Below the pieces are notes generated by a model. The model was not told the DNA's origin and did no database searches. It saw only the letters and a list, made by a program, of their open reading frames with translations. A stretch of DNA of 64,000 nt from Mesorhizobium helmanticense (lineage in GTDB: Bacteria > Pseudomonadota > Alphaproteobacteria > Rhizobiales > Rhizobiaceae), in contig NZ_PZJX01000046.1 in the NCBI RefSeq assembly GCF_003034915.1, positions 1 to 64,000 of the forward strand. The letters run 5' to 3'. The translations under genes were made by a program, and so were the position numbers. How positions within the stretch are numbered: the first letter of the stretch is position 1; the number at the start of each line of letters is the position of its first letter. Below are positions 14,311-23,289 of this stretch, piece by piece.

Positions 14311-14967
14311 TCAGCCTCGCTCGCCGGCCGGAATGAATTTGCTTTTGACGCCATCCACCGGCGCGCCCAGCGCCGGGCGCGGATCGAGTGCGCCGCCGGG
14401 GCTGAGGAAGGAAAGCAAGAGCCTGTCGGCCTGGATTGCCGGCCGGCTGAGGCGGGCCGGTGCGGCCGCCCGCGCGCCGGCCATGGCTGTACGGCGGATG
14501 GTCGTCAGGTTGACCTTCAGGTCGGCGACGCCGGCGGCGTCGAACAGCCCATTGGCGGTGGTTATGGCGCGGCTCAGCGCATCGGCCTCGAACAGCTCCT
14601 GACGCAGCTGTTCGATCAACCGGTGGACACTCTTCCAACGATCGCCGAGGGTGATGGCCTTGGCCTTGATATCCCCGCCCAGCGCCGCGACGTCGGCCCG
14701 AGCCTCGCTCCGACCAGCCTCGGCGCGGCGCTTGTCGGCGCCGTCGACTGTCTTTTCGATGAGCGCGATTGCGTCGTTGCAGTCGTCGAGCGTGGCCCGC
14801 ACGGCTGCCAGATCGCCGTCGCCGAAGATCGCGCGATCCTCGGCCTGTTGCAGTTCGTGCCGGCGGGCGATGGCGTTGTTGAGGTCGGTGTCGAGCAAGG
14901 CGATGACGGCAGCGAAATCGGCAGCCGTCCGCGCCCTGCCGAGGTCTTCGGCATGGGGGTGGGTCAC
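14311..14967 (-). CDS. Phage virion-associated protein, 218 residues
   Basis: Starts at a GTG with AAGGAA upstream; the frame extends further but without a start signal. The product is mostly helical and acidic in the middle (RHELQQAEDRAIFGDG, CNDAIALIEKTVDGADKRRAE), ending in a loop-rich tail (GALDPRPALGAPVDGVKSKF). It lies between tail tubular B and the gp14-like gene with two-base spacing to the latter, so it is probably a tail or core component. No family recognised. Confidence 0.6.
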   Translation of the reverse strand: MTHPHAEDLGRARTAADFAAVIALLDTDLNNAIARRHELQQAEDRAIFGDGDLAAVRATLDDCNDAIALIEKTVDGADKRRAEAGRSEARADVAALGGDIKAKAITLGDRWKSVHRLIEQLRQELFEADALSRAITTANGLFDAAGVADLKVNLTTIRRTAMAGARAAAPARLSRPAIQADRLLLSFLSPGGALDPRPALGAPVDGVKSKFIPAGERG

Positions 14968-15014
14968 GGGGAGGTTCCTTTTGGGGAGTGATGGGTGGGC
15001 GGGGCAGCGACGCC

Positions 15015-15045
15015 GCCAATCTCCCCCCTCGTGGGGGAGATTGGC
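15015..15045. repeat. Palindromic element, type A core
   Basis: Perfect 13-base arms GCCAATCTCCCCC / GGGGGAGATTGGC. Single-arm version of the type A element that occurs as inverted pairs at 22214, 30803 and 36424. Confidence 0.8.
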
Positions 15046-15092
15046 AGCTGCGCGGCTTTCGCCAATCTCAAGCGTCAGGAGGAGAACTTCAC

Positions 15093-17549
15093 CTAAGGCT
15101 CGGCGTCGAACACCGGCGTGAACGCGCGGATCGTGCAAGGTGTCGGGTTCACATGCCGGATGCGCACCCTGCCCTGCCCTTCCCAACTGTCGTCGATCGG
15201 CACCTCGACATTGCCGCTGAAGAGATCGGCCTTGCCGTCGGGCGCGACGATGCTGGGCATCCGCACCGTGTCCCAGCGCCCCCGCAGCAGGGACTGCACT
15301 TCGAGCCCGGTGGTGTCGGTCTCGAGCAGTGACATCATCACCTTGGCCACCTTCTTGCGGCGGCCGATGATGGAGCCGTCGCGGCCGCCGACATCGAGCT
15401 CCAGCGTGTCGGCTTGCGCCTGATAGGCAAGCCCGACCTGCCACGTCGCTGCGGTGGCGCCGCCGGGCAGCGTCACCTGGCCGGCGGTCACGACGAGGCC
15501 CTTGTAGACCTTGCCGCCGGCCAGCACGTCGACGCTCTCGCCATCGAGATGATCGAGCCCGGAGACGACGTTGACGGCGGCGCCCGAATAGGAGAGCCCG
15601 CAATCGACCTGAAAGGCATCGTCGAGGCCGCCATATTCGAAAGGCGGCGTCATGATTTCGATCGTGCGTTTCGTCACGCCGGCGATGGTGCGTTTGACGA
15701 ACAGCCAGATGTCGTCGACCCCGTGCTGGCCTGGCGTGACGGCGATGCTTTCAACGAACGCCCACTGCGAACCGGCGAAGCCGCCGCCTAGGCGGTGCCG
15801 ATGCATGCCGCGCACCTCTTGGCTTGGCTGATGCGTGTAGCCGCCGAGCTCGCCATTCTCGAGCGGGAACCACAGCACCGGATCGGGATCGGTCTGGAAG
15901 GCCAGTTCCACGACTCCCTTTTTCGGGATGTGCTCGGAAATCTGTCCTACATCGTCTGATGTGAAGCGGCCCGTCGACGCTTGCGTCAGTTCTGCGATCG
16001 ATCGGCGCGAACGCGTCACATAGAGGAACGACTGCCCGGCATCGACGGGGCGGATGCGGGCGCAGCCAAAGGTGCGCGAGCGCCGGTTCTTGAACGAGGA
16101 TGGCGTCAGCGCCTCATCGATGCCGGAGCCCGACAGCGCCCTGATGCCGCCCGAGGTACCGATCAACAGCGCGCCGTCGGAATCGGCGATCCAGACGATG
16201 TCGTTGGCCTGGCCGCCGCCGGCCTGGACGAACTCCAGCGCGTCGTCATCCTTCTCGCCCAGCGCGAAATTGTCGAAGTCGCCGGTGACCGAGGCATAGA
16301 CCGAGAATTTGCGGCTGAAGGCCAGCCGTTCTTCGTAGAGCGAGCCGGTCTCGACATATTTGCCGGGCACGAAGGTGCCGAGCCGCCAACGCGTGATCGG
16401 GCTCAGATCGGGCAGCGCAAAACCATGGAGCTGGATTGTCACGACCGTCGTGCTGACACGGGAGATGATCTTTGCCCAGCGCCAACGGCCGTCCGAACCG
16501 AGAAGGCGCACCGCCCGGCCGACATCGCTGGTTTGGAAGCCGGTATCGTCGTTGATGCCGACGATCGAAGAAGCCGTGAGAGCGAACGGCGTCTGACTGG
16601 CCGCCGCCTTGTTCATCGTCACTTCGGCGAATTGGGACGAAGTATTTCCATTGACGCTAAGCCAGCGAAAGCGATGGTATTCGTAGGGCGTCTTGTTGAA
16701 GAATTCATAGAACCGCGCTTCGCCACCGGTCCAACCGCTTTCCCCCTGACGGCTGTCGATGGTCGTCCATGTCGAACCATCGTTCGAGCCTTCAATCTTC
16801 CATGCGACCGGCTGGCGGTCCACGCGCGTGCCATCGGTCGTGGTGACGGTATAGCGATCCACGATGGCCTGGGCGCCGCCGGGTAGTTGATATCCGATAA
16901 AGCCAACCGTGATGTTATCGAAGAAGACGTCGGTGCCGCTATTCTTGTCGAAAGCCTGCCATGCGCTGGACGACCCGCCGGTCGACGTAACGGTGCCGGA
17001 TGGCGAGGTCAGCCCGGCCATGTCCGGTGTCAGCGAACCGTAATCGGCTGGCGTTAGTGTCGTCGAGGTATCGTTGATGTCATCATAGGGACCATCCTCA
17101 AAGGGATAGTCACCCAGCGTCCATGTCGTGTGCGCCGTGCGCGTCAGCACCTTTGGCGGGTAGTTCCTGTGGGTGATCCACATCTGGTCGGCCGACTGCA
17201 CATAGGCGAGGTCGAACAGGTCCGCCTCCAGATAAGGCGACGCCACCTCCACCGTGCCGACCCGGGCGCCATAGGCATAGACGCGGATATAGAGGTCGCC
17301 GAACTCCAGGCAGTAGGCCTGCTCGGAGGAGAAGATGAACGGGATGCCGCGCGTCTTTCCGGCTGCGTTCTTCACCTCGCCGACGAAGACGGTGCCGCCG
17401 CGCTTCCTGATGCCGCCATGCGGCAGCGTGAGGAAATTCTCGCATCTGGCGAGCGCCGCCCGATAGAGGTCGAGCGAGGCGCGCGCATGCAGGCGCGGCG
17501 AGATCTCGCCGCGGGTGAAGACATCCTGGACCGGATAAAGCGTCGTCAT
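15093..17549 (-). CDS. Tail tubular protein B-like, with inserted discoidin-like domain
   Basis: The 818-residue protein begins MTTLYPVQDVFTRGEISPRLHARASLDLY, typical of podovirus tail tubular B / nozzle proteins, followed by beta-propeller-like repeats and a C-terminal part ending RIRHVNPTPCTIRAFTPVFD. Residues of about 175-310 look inserted and resemble an F5/8 type C (discoidin) fold: SSAWQAFDKNSGTDVFF, VAWKIEGSNDGSTWTTID and YEYHRFRWLSVNG. That domain may bind host glycans. It follows tail tubular A by 57 bases. Confidence 0.8.
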   Translation of the reverse strand: MTTLYPVQDVFTRGEISPRLHARASLDLYRAALARCENFLTLPHGGIRKRGGTVFVGEVKNAAGKTRGIPFIFSSEQAYCLEFGDLYIRVYAYGARVGTVEVASPYLEADLFDLAYVQSADQMWITHRNYPPKVLTRTAHTTWTLGDYPFEDGPYDDINDTSTTLTPADYGSLTPDMAGLTSPSGTVTSTGGSSSAWQAFDKNSGTDVFFDNITVGFIGYQLPGGAQAIVDRYTVTTTDGTRVDRQPVAWKIEGSNDGSTWTTIDSRQGESGWTGGEARFYEFFNKTPYEYHRFRWLSVNGNTSSQFAEVTMNKAAASQTPFALTASSIVGINDDTGFQTSDVGRAVRLLGSDGRWRWAKIISRVSTTVVTIQLHGFALPDLSPITRWRLGTFVPGKYVETGSLYEERLAFSRKFSVYASVTGDFDNFALGEKDDDALEFVQAGGGQANDIVWIADSDGALLIGTSGGIRALSGSGIDEALTPSSFKNRRSRTFGCARIRPVDAGQSFLYVTRSRRSIAELTQASTGRFTSDDVGQISEHIPKKGVVELAFQTDPDPVLWFPLENGELGGYTHQPSQEVRGMHRHRLGGGFAGSQWAFVESIAVTPGQHGVDDIWLFVKRTIAGVTKRTIEIMTPPFEYGGLDDAFQVDCGLSYSGAAVNVVSGLDHLDGESVDVLAGGKVYKGLVVTAGQVTLPGGATAATWQVGLAYQAQADTLELDVGGRDGSIIGRRKKVAKVMMSLLETDTTGLEVQSLLRGRWDTVRMPSIVAPDGKADLFSGNVEVPIDDSWEGQGRVRIRHVNPTPCTIRAFTPVFDAEP

Positions 17550-17606
17550 CAGCGAAAACCCTCAAAGCATGTCTCCCCGTGCGCGGCGGGGCAAAAACAT
17601 GCGAAA

Positions 17607-18194
17607 TCAAAAACGAAAGTCGCCGCGCTGCTGCGACCAGGAGGCGGTGTAGAACCGGCCGCCGCGCTGGATGGCGTTGGCGGTGAAGGCGGCGTCCAGC
17701 GCCCGGTCATAGGCTGAGCGCGCGATATCGATCATGCCGGACTTGTGGGTCAGCGGATGGGCGATCTTGATGGCGAGTGCCGCGACCAGCACCTCGCTGA
17801 ACAGCGCGTCCCAATCGTTGGGGTCGGTGAGGTTGGCGACGTAGCGGATAAGGCGCGGGCCGGGCTGGTCGCAGTAGATCAGCCCCGCCTCCTGCCGCCA
17901 CGAGATCGGCACGCCGTCCGGCTCGCCATTCAAGGTCAACGGCAGCGGCCGCAGGCAGTCCACGGGCAGTTCATAGGCAAAATTCAAGGTGCCGCTGCCG
18001 GTGTCGGCGCCGGCGACGGACGCCGACAGAATGGCGAACACCCAGGCGTGCTTGGTTAATTCCGCTTCGCGCGTCAGGTCGAAATGCAGATTGAGCAGGC
18101 GTGCTGCCTTGACGTCCTGGTCGAGCGAGTCGATCGGCGCCTCGTCGAGGACGGCGAGCGCCATGTTGGCGATGTCGAGCGGGGTGATGGCCAT
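17607..18194 (-). CDS. Tail tubular protein A-like
   Basis: The 195-residue protein (MAITPLDIANMALAVLDEAPI start) with LYDLTREAEL-like HFDLTREAELTKHAWVFA and a C-terminal SAYDRALDAAF helix is characteristic of T7-like gp11 tail tubular A / gatekeeper proteins, which connect the portal to the tail nozzle. It lies directly before tail tubular B. An intrinsic terminator hairpin precedes it at 18256-18277. Confidence 0.8.
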   Translation of the reverse strand: MAITPLDIANMALAVLDEAPIDSLDQDVKAARLLNLHFDLTREAELTKHAWVFAILSASVAGADTGSGTLNFAYELPVDCLRPLPLTLNGEPDGVPISWRQEAGLIYCDQPGPRLIRYVANLTDPNDWDALFSEVLVAALAIKIAHPLTHKSGMIDIARSAYDRALDAAFTANAIQRGGRFYTASWSQQRGDFRF

Positions 18195-18255
18195 GGCGTC
18201 AGGCCTCCGTCAACATGGTTGATCGGGCAAAGCAGGGCATGGTGGCCTCCACGGC

Positions 18256-18277
18256 AAAAAGCCGCTTCGAAGCGGCT
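18256..18277 (-). terminator. Intrinsic terminator upstream of tail tubular A
   Basis: Perfect palindrome AGCCGCTTCGAAGCGGCT at 18260-18277 with five T on the minus strand, about 60 bases before the tail tubular A start. Confidence 0.65.
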
Positions 18278-18428
18278 GGAATTTGGTGATTTGTGTTTGG
18301 CGGAAGAGTTCTCGCGCGCCGAACCCATCAAGGCGCCGAGAAGGAAAGACGATAACGCTCTGATTTATCGCAGTTTCACGACATCGCCGCGCGACGCTGC
18401 GATGGCTTGCGGACTGAACCCCGCGGTA

Positions 18429-18677
18429 TCAGCCGATGCTTGGGTCAGTCGAGTTCCGCCGCTTTTCCCTGGATTTGGCAGGGGCGCCTGATTGCGGTTC
18501 TTCGGCGCGTTTCGCCATCGCCAACCCCCTGTCCAGCGCCTCCTGCAGGCTTGTCGTGTAATAGGCGGTGTTTTCCTGACCGCCGACAAGGTTTATGCGG
18601 TGGATTTCCCCCTTCTTGCGTATGGAAATGCCCGCCTTTCGTAGCCTTGCCTGAACGGTCTTGTACGTCAAATTCAT
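18429..18677 (-). CDS. Hypothetical phage protein, 82 residues
   Basis: Begins MNLTYKTVQARLRKAGISIRK, then EIHRINLVGGQENTAYYTTSLQEALDRGLAMAKR and a basic, proline-containing tail. The N-terminal part could be a small DNA-binding or tail-assembly fold. It lies between the capsid remnant and tail tubular A and is oriented with the late operon. Family not recognised. Confidence 0.5.
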   Translation of the reverse strand: MNLTYKTVQARLRKAGISIRKKGEIHRINLVGGQENTAYYTTSLQEALDRGLAMAKRAEEPQSGAPAKSREKRRNSTDPSIG

Positions 18678-18967
18678 GGTTAACCCCTGCCGAGACAAGG
18701 CAACATCGCCGTTCTTTGTAACTGGCCGGTGCCGGCAAATGATCAATGTGCAACAGGAATAAGGTGGCAAACCTCAAAGTTCGTCCCACGCAGCCCGACG
18801 GGCGGGTTTTCGATTCGCCACATCGACGGCCTAGGCCCATCGAGCTAATTGAATGGGGAGCCAAACTTGTCCACAATTGCACCTTACCGAAGCCCAGCGA
18901 ACGCCTGCTGATTTTGCTTCGACTTGTTTGCCGGCATTTGTCCAAACCCCGACGCCGGTCGGTAAAC

Positions 18968-19010
18968 AAAGGCGGGCCCAACTGTCCCTCGGGTCCGCCT
19001 TTTCTTTTTT
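18968..19010. terminator. Bidirectional terminator below the porin gene
   Basis: Hairpin AGGCGGGCCC / GGGTCCGCCT followed by TTTTCTTTTTT on plus, and TTTGTTT on minus. Confidence 0.6.
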
Positions 19011-19071
19011 GAAAGGGATTGCAACTGCCTCATGCGCAGGGCGGAGCGCCGACAGCTCTCCGCCCGCTTGC

Positions 19072-19150
19072 TCAGGCCTCTGTCGTCCTCAGCGCGATGA
19101 ACGCCATGTTCTTGACGCTGGAGGCCGTGCGGTCTCAGTTCGCCAGCGGC
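19072..19150 (-). pseudogene. Second copy of the 3' end of the major capsid gene
   Basis: On the minus strand this reads DRTASSVKNMAFIALRTTEA and stop, against DRTASSVKNMTFIALKTTEV at the end of the capsid gene (20164). The match starts near the capsid NWDR and continues to the stop. It sits on the other side of the porin gene. Confidence 0.8.
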
Positions 19151-19194
19151 GTCAGCCTGAAAATCTGGTGATTGGCGGAATGCCGAAATAAAAA

Positions 19195-19217
19195 CGCGCC
19201 GGGGATGTCCCGGCGCG
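19195..19217 (-). terminator. Terminator after the porin gene
   Basis: Stem CGCGCCGGG / CCCGGCGCG with TTTTTAT on the minus strand, 26 bases beyond the porin stop. Confidence 0.75.
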
Positions 19218-19242
19218 CCAGCTGCCGAGTTCTGGCAGCAGC

Positions 19243-19896
19243 CTAGAATTTCATCGCGATGCCGACGCGGAAATCATGCGTCTGAAGCGTATGTTCGAGG
19301 ACACAGCCACCGCCGCAATATTCCAGTGACTTCTTGCCGAAGAACGAGAAGTCGTACTCGCCGCGCAGGAAGACATTGTGGGTCAGCGCCACGTCGACGC
19401 CGGCGCCGACGATGCCGCCGACAACGGTCGCGTCGCGCTCTGCCGGACCGCCCGGATAGAATGTCTTCAACTTCGCCGCCGTGACGCCTGCGGTCACGAA
19501 GGGCAAATAACGCCCCATGTCCATGCCGACCCGCCCCTTCAACGACCCGAACAGGCCGGTCGAGACATCCAGCGTGCCAGGACCGGGAATATCGTCGAAG
19601 GTCGATTTCTTGAATCGGTAGCCGAGTTCGCCTTCGACGCCGTAGACGACGTTGCCAGACTGGAAATTGTAGCCGGCAAAACCGCCAACGGCCGCGGAGC
19701 CGACATTGTGGGTGACGCTGTCGCCGATATTCGGCTCGTGGATCTTGTAGTGTTCGAGCGTTCCGGCGCCGAAGACGCCGGCATAGGGACCCTGCCAGGT
19801 CCATTCCGGCGTCTCGACCGGCGCTGTCATATCGGCGGCCACCGCCGGCGCGCAAAGCGCGAGCCCGAATACGCAGGCGAGCAATACAGATTTCAT
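19243..19896 (-). CDS. Outer-membrane beta-barrel protein, Omp25/Omp31-like
   Basis: The 217-residue protein has a signal peptide (MKSVLLACVFGLALCAPAVAA) and then the WTWQGPYAGVFGAG start seen in rhizobial and Brucella Omp25/31 proteins, alternating beta strands (VGGFAGYNFQSGNVVYGVEGELGYRF split across strands), and a C-terminal RVGIAMKF ending in phenylalanine. It should insert in the outer membrane. It lies between the major capsid gene and a duplicate of that gene's tail, with its own terminator: a cargo gene that may alter the lysogen's surface. Confidence 0.8.
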   Translation of the reverse strand: MKSVLLACVFGLALCAPAVAADMTAPVETPEWTWQGPYAGVFGAGTLEHYKIHEPNIGDSVTHNVGSAAVGGFAGYNFQSGNVVYGVEGELGYRFKKSTFDDIPGPGTLDVSTGLFGSLKGRVGMDMGRYLPFVTAGVTAAKLKTFYPGGPAERDATVVGGIVGAGVDVALTHNVFLRGEYDFSFFGKKSLEYCGGGCVLEHTLQTHDFRVGIAMKF

Positions 19897-20163
19897 TGGA
19901 TTCCCCAAGTTCCTCAAAGAATTTGCCAAGTTGCATTATCCGCGACTGGATTGCATTGTCTGTAGTAAAAAGATCACACAGCCTGGGACTATTTTGCTTC
20001 GGTCAATTTAGTAATGGCGCATATAATTGATCTTTGGCTGCCTGTATCCAGGCAGACCTTCCTGTCAGTTCTTGCAGACGACGATGCCCCTGCAAAGAAG
20101 GGCATCGTCGGCCGGTCGTACAGGGGACGGGGGTCATCCCCCCACCTTCCTATACTCAATCGA

Positions 20164-21153
20164 TCAAACCTCGGTCGTCTTCAGCGCGATGAACGTCATG
20201 TTCTTGACGCTGGAGGCCGTGCGGTCCCAGTTCGCCGCCAGCGCCAGTTCCGCGTCGGTGGCGAATTCGCCGGCCGAGGAGGCGTCGAGGAACCGGGTGC
20301 CCGGCACATGCGGCACGAAGTGCCGGCGGCCGACCATTTCGGTGACGCCGCCGCCATGGCCCTGCCGCGGCTTGCGGTCGAACTCCAGTGGCCCGCCTTC
20401 CGTATTCACCGGAAGCTCGTTCCACAGGATCGCCTTGTCCTTGAACATGAAGGCTGTATAGACTCCCGCCGCCACCGGAATGTCGTCATCGACGACGGCC
20501 CTTAGCCCCATATAATAGGGGATCAGCGGCCCGCCCTGCTCCGACGACGGCACATAGTCGATCAGGTCGGCGAGCTTCAGCGCCTTCATCTGCTTGGAGT
20601 GCATCCAGATCGTCTTGAACTTGTCGGCGCGGTCGCCCATCAGATAGGCGGCCTCGATGATGTCGGTGTCGACGATGGAGGCGCCGGTGGTGCGCACCAG
20701 ATCGCCGCCATCATTGGCGATGTTGTCGGCCACGACGCCTTTCAGGATGCCGAGCAGGGTCAGCTTGTTGGCGCGCTGCCAATATTCGGTCTGGCGCCGC
20801 ACGATCAGCTTCTGCGGGTCGTCGCCGGCCAGGATCGAGGTCAAGTCCGGAACGCCCCAGGCCTGGGCGCGGACATTGCGGGCGGCGACCTCGCGGCGGG
20901 AGCCGATCTTCTTCATCTCGATGGAGTCGGCCGGGTCGTCATTCACCGGTTCGGACGGGTCGTTGCCGAGATCCTTCCAGCCGGGCATGTCGACCGAGCG
21001 GCCGCCCATCGAGAGTTTCGAGGCGATGGCCGGGTCCGAAAACAGGATCCCGGCCTGATAGATTTCGAGCGACTGGACGTGCTCCTCGAACGAGTATTGT
21101 GCATAAACGGACGGAACGATCGCGTCCGCGATACGGGTATAAGCGTCTGCCAT
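20164..21153 (-). CDS. Major capsid protein
   Basis: The 329-residue protein starts MADAYTRIADAIVPSVYAQY and contains the pattern of BPP-1-type capsid proteins: an N-terminal arm, RREVAARNVRAQAWGVPDL, KTIWMHSKQMKALKLADLID, and a C-terminal domain ending SSVKNMTFIALKTTEV. It follows the scaffold gene by about 105 bases. Expected to form the icosahedral head shell by the HK97 fold. Confidence 0.8.
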   Translation of the reverse strand: MADAYTRIADAIVPSVYAQYSFEEHVQSLEIYQAGILFSDPAIASKLSMGGRSVDMPGWKDLGNDPSEPVNDDPADSIEMKKIGSRREVAARNVRAQAWGVPDLTSILAGDDPQKLIVRRQTEYWQRANKLTLLGILKGVVADNIANDGGDLVRTTGASIVDTDIIEAAYLMGDRADKFKTIWMHSKQMKALKLADLIDYVPSSEQGGPLIPYYMGLRAVVDDDIPVAAGVYTAFMFKDKAILWNELPVNTEGGPLEFDRKPRQGHGGGVTEMVGRRHFVPHVPGTRFLDASSAGEFATDAELALAANWDRTASSVKNMTFIALKTTEV

Positions 21154-21258
21154 TTTGTCTTTCCTTCAGGGTTGATGGGCGGAGAACTGTTGCAGGCCGC
21201 TTTGAAACTCGCTCCGGCGAGCCGCCAGATGGCCACCGGAGTAGAGTTCCCAAACGGA

Positions 21259-22164
21259 CTAACGGGGGTTGTTGGGCATCCAGAGGTCCGGGTTCTCACC
21301 GGCCTCGCGTGCCAGCCGCCGGGCGCGGGCGGGGTCGGTTTTGACGAGGGCTGAAATCGCCGAAATGTTGCGTTCGCCGGCGGCGTTGCGCTTGAAGGGG
21401 TTTTGCCCCCTTGGCACGCCGTCGGCGTCGATCGTGTCTTCCCGGAACATCGCCTCGCCGATGGCCTGGAACGCCTTGGCGATCTGCGGATCGGTCAAGG
21501 CGCCGTCAGGCAGGAGGATGCCCTTCGCCTTGTAGGCATCGACCAGGCCGAGCTTCTTCATCGCCCGGTTGGCGACTTCGAGCTTCTGGCGAAAGCCATC
21601 GCTGTCGGTCGGTCCCCAGTCCCTCACGAGATCGTCGTGAGTGGCCTCCACCGAGCGGGCAAGCGCGATCTCCTGGCGCGCGGCCTGCTCGGCCATGTAG
21701 CCGACGAAGCGGTCGTGATAGGCCTGCGCCACCTTCGGCGTGGCGCCGGCTTCGACCGCCCAGGCCTTGGACGCATTTGCGAGATCGTCCGAATAGGCGA
21801 AGTTCTCGGGCACCCCGTCGGGGCGCCTGTACTCGACCTTGTCGGGCGAGGTCAGCGGACGCATCGCCTCGGGCAGCCGGGTATGGAACCTGTCCCAGTC
21901 TTCCCGAGATGCGTCAGCAGCCGGAACGCGCAGGCTCTCGCCCTGCTGCCGCTCCAGCTCGGCATAGGATGTGAAAACCCGATCGAGGTTTTCCGCCTTG
22001 GTCCAGCCCTTGGCTTCAGCGAGCTTGCGGTTGCCTTCGGAAAGACCGTCAAACCAACTTTTGGCCGTGGGCGGGGCGGACCCATTGTCTCCGTTGGCCG
22101 GTACTGGGTTGCCCGCCGGCGGCACGTGCGCCGCCACGGACCCGGCGTCTGCCAGATCTGTCAT
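21259..22164 (-). CDS. Phage scaffold / capsid assembly protein
   Basis: The 301-residue protein starts at MTDLADAGSVA; the longer frame lacks a good signal. It has a low-complexity acidic N-terminus, KSWFDGLSEGNRKLAEAKGW, then long charged helices and a C-terminal helix with ISALVKTDPARARRLAREAG. This composition and the position directly before the major capsid gene fit a podovirus scaffolding protein that directs head assembly and then leaves. Confidence 0.7.
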   Translation of the reverse strand: MTDLADAGSVAAHVPPAGNPVPANGDNGSAPPTAKSWFDGLSEGNRKLAEAKGWTKAENLDRVFTSYAELERQQGESLRVPAADASREDWDRFHTRLPEAMRPLTSPDKVEYRRPDGVPENFAYSDDLANASKAWAVEAGATPKVAQAYHDRFVGYMAEQAARQEIALARSVEATHDDLVRDWGPTDSDGFRQKLEVANRAMKKLGLVDAYKAKGILLPDGALTDPQIAKAFQAIGEAMFREDTIDADGVPRGQNPFKRNAAGERNISAISALVKTDPARARRLAREAGENPDLWMPNNPR

Positions 22165-22213
22165 GTGAGAAGGTTCCTTGTGTTGAGGTTTAAGAGAGAG
22201 CCGGCGGCGAAGC

Positions 22214-22411
22214 GCCAATCTCCCCCCTCGTGGGGGAGATGTCCGGCAGGACAGAGGGGGGCGCGAAGGAACGCGAGCGTTCGCTTCTTTGACCCAGGCT
22301 TTGTTCTTCCAAAATTTCAGGCGCGATTGGAGCAGGAGGTCGGCACTCTACGGCCCCCCTCTGCCCTGCCGGGCATCTCCCCCACACGGGGGGAGATTGG
22401 CCGTCACCTCC
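22214..22411. repeat. Type A palindromic element, inverted pair (MITE-like)
   Basis: A ~48-base arm (GCCAATCTCCCCCCTCGTGG at the outer edge, then GATGTCCGGCAGGACAGAG) occurs at 22214-22262 and again inverted at 22354-22411, about 90 bases apart. Same composite at 30803 and 36424. Confidence 0.8.
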
Positions 22412-22443
22412 GCTTTCGCCAATCACCCAGATCTGGAGGGAGT

Positions 22444-23016
22444 CTAGACATTATCCCCCCAGTTCTCCCACAGCAGCGTAATCGTGCCGGTCACCGCAAT
22501 CGTGCCATCGGCGTCTATATCGGTGCCGGTGGCGAAGGCGAGGTTGAGATGGAGATCGGCCGGCGTCACTGTCCCGTCGAGCGTCAGTGCAGCCGCCACA
22601 TCGGCCGTCGAGGCGGTCGACAGCGCGGCACCCGCGCCGTCCAGCGTGCGGCCGGTGGCGGCCAGCACATTGACCATGGTGGCGGCCAGCGTCGCGCTCG
22701 CCGCCGCCGCCGAGCCGAGCGACCAAGTCAGCGCCGCATTGTCGTTGATGGTCGAGGCGCGAGCGGTCAGCACGGCGAACTGCAATCTGGCGGTGCCGCC
22801 TTTGATGCGTACCTTGCCGTCGAGGAAGTCGAAAATCTTCTGGCTGGCATAGGCCTGCGCATCGGCAACCGGCACCTGCATGGCATGGAACGAAAAGACG
22901 GTGCGGAAGGCGCCGCCCTGCCCCGTGGTGACGGCTTTCAAGCCGAGCCTGGGCGGGGCAAAGCCGGCCTCGCGGGCGGCGGCGCGGCTAAGCGTCCGGG
23001 GAAGACCTCGGGTCAT
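22444..23016 (-). CDS. Putative capsid decoration or minor structural protein
   Basis: The 190-residue protein has a basic N-terminus (MTRGLPRTLSRAAAREAGF) then a beta-rich, alanine/threonine-rich body (VRIKGGTARLQFAVLTARA, DGTIAVTGTITLLWENWGDN). It lies just upstream of the scaffold gene, between the Bbp19-like and scaffold positions of BPP-1-type genomes. A decoration or head-fibre role is inference. Confidence 0.55.
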   Translation of the reverse strand: MTRGLPRTLSRAAAREAGFAPPRLGLKAVTTGQGGAFRTVFSFHAMQVPVADAQAYASQKIFDFLDGKVRIKGGTARLQFAVLTARASTINDNAALTWSLGSAAAASATLAATMVNVLAATGRTLDGAGAALSTASTADVAAALTLDGTVTPADLHLNLAFATGTDIDADGTIAVTGTITLLWENWGDNV

Positions 23017-23289
23017 GGCATTTCTCCATTTTTGGGGGAATTTGTCGTTGCTATCGGCTCGGTCAGCCGCCGCCGGCGGCCGCTTGTCGAGCCATCAAGG
23101 CTGAATCATTTCGACAGCAAGCTGCTCTATCGCTTTGTTCAAAGACATCTTTCGCCGCGCCACCCCATCAACGCACGAGAAACCATGTCTCATTTCGTGA
23201 GGCCCGGTGCCGCCGTTCCGCCGCAATGCGACAGCACTTGGCAAAATCAGCCAGTGCATTAGTTCATTGACTTCAAAGGAGTACCGCAA

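Noticed and set aside
18746..19191. Plus-strand frames near 18.7-19.2 kb as genes
   Set aside because: They run through a terminator and the capsid 3' remnant, lack ribosome sites and read as unlikely proteins.
22214..22411. Repeated palindromes as a CRISPR array
   Set aside because: Copies are kilobases apart or in inverted pairs, not regularly spaced direct repeats, and no cas gene is present.
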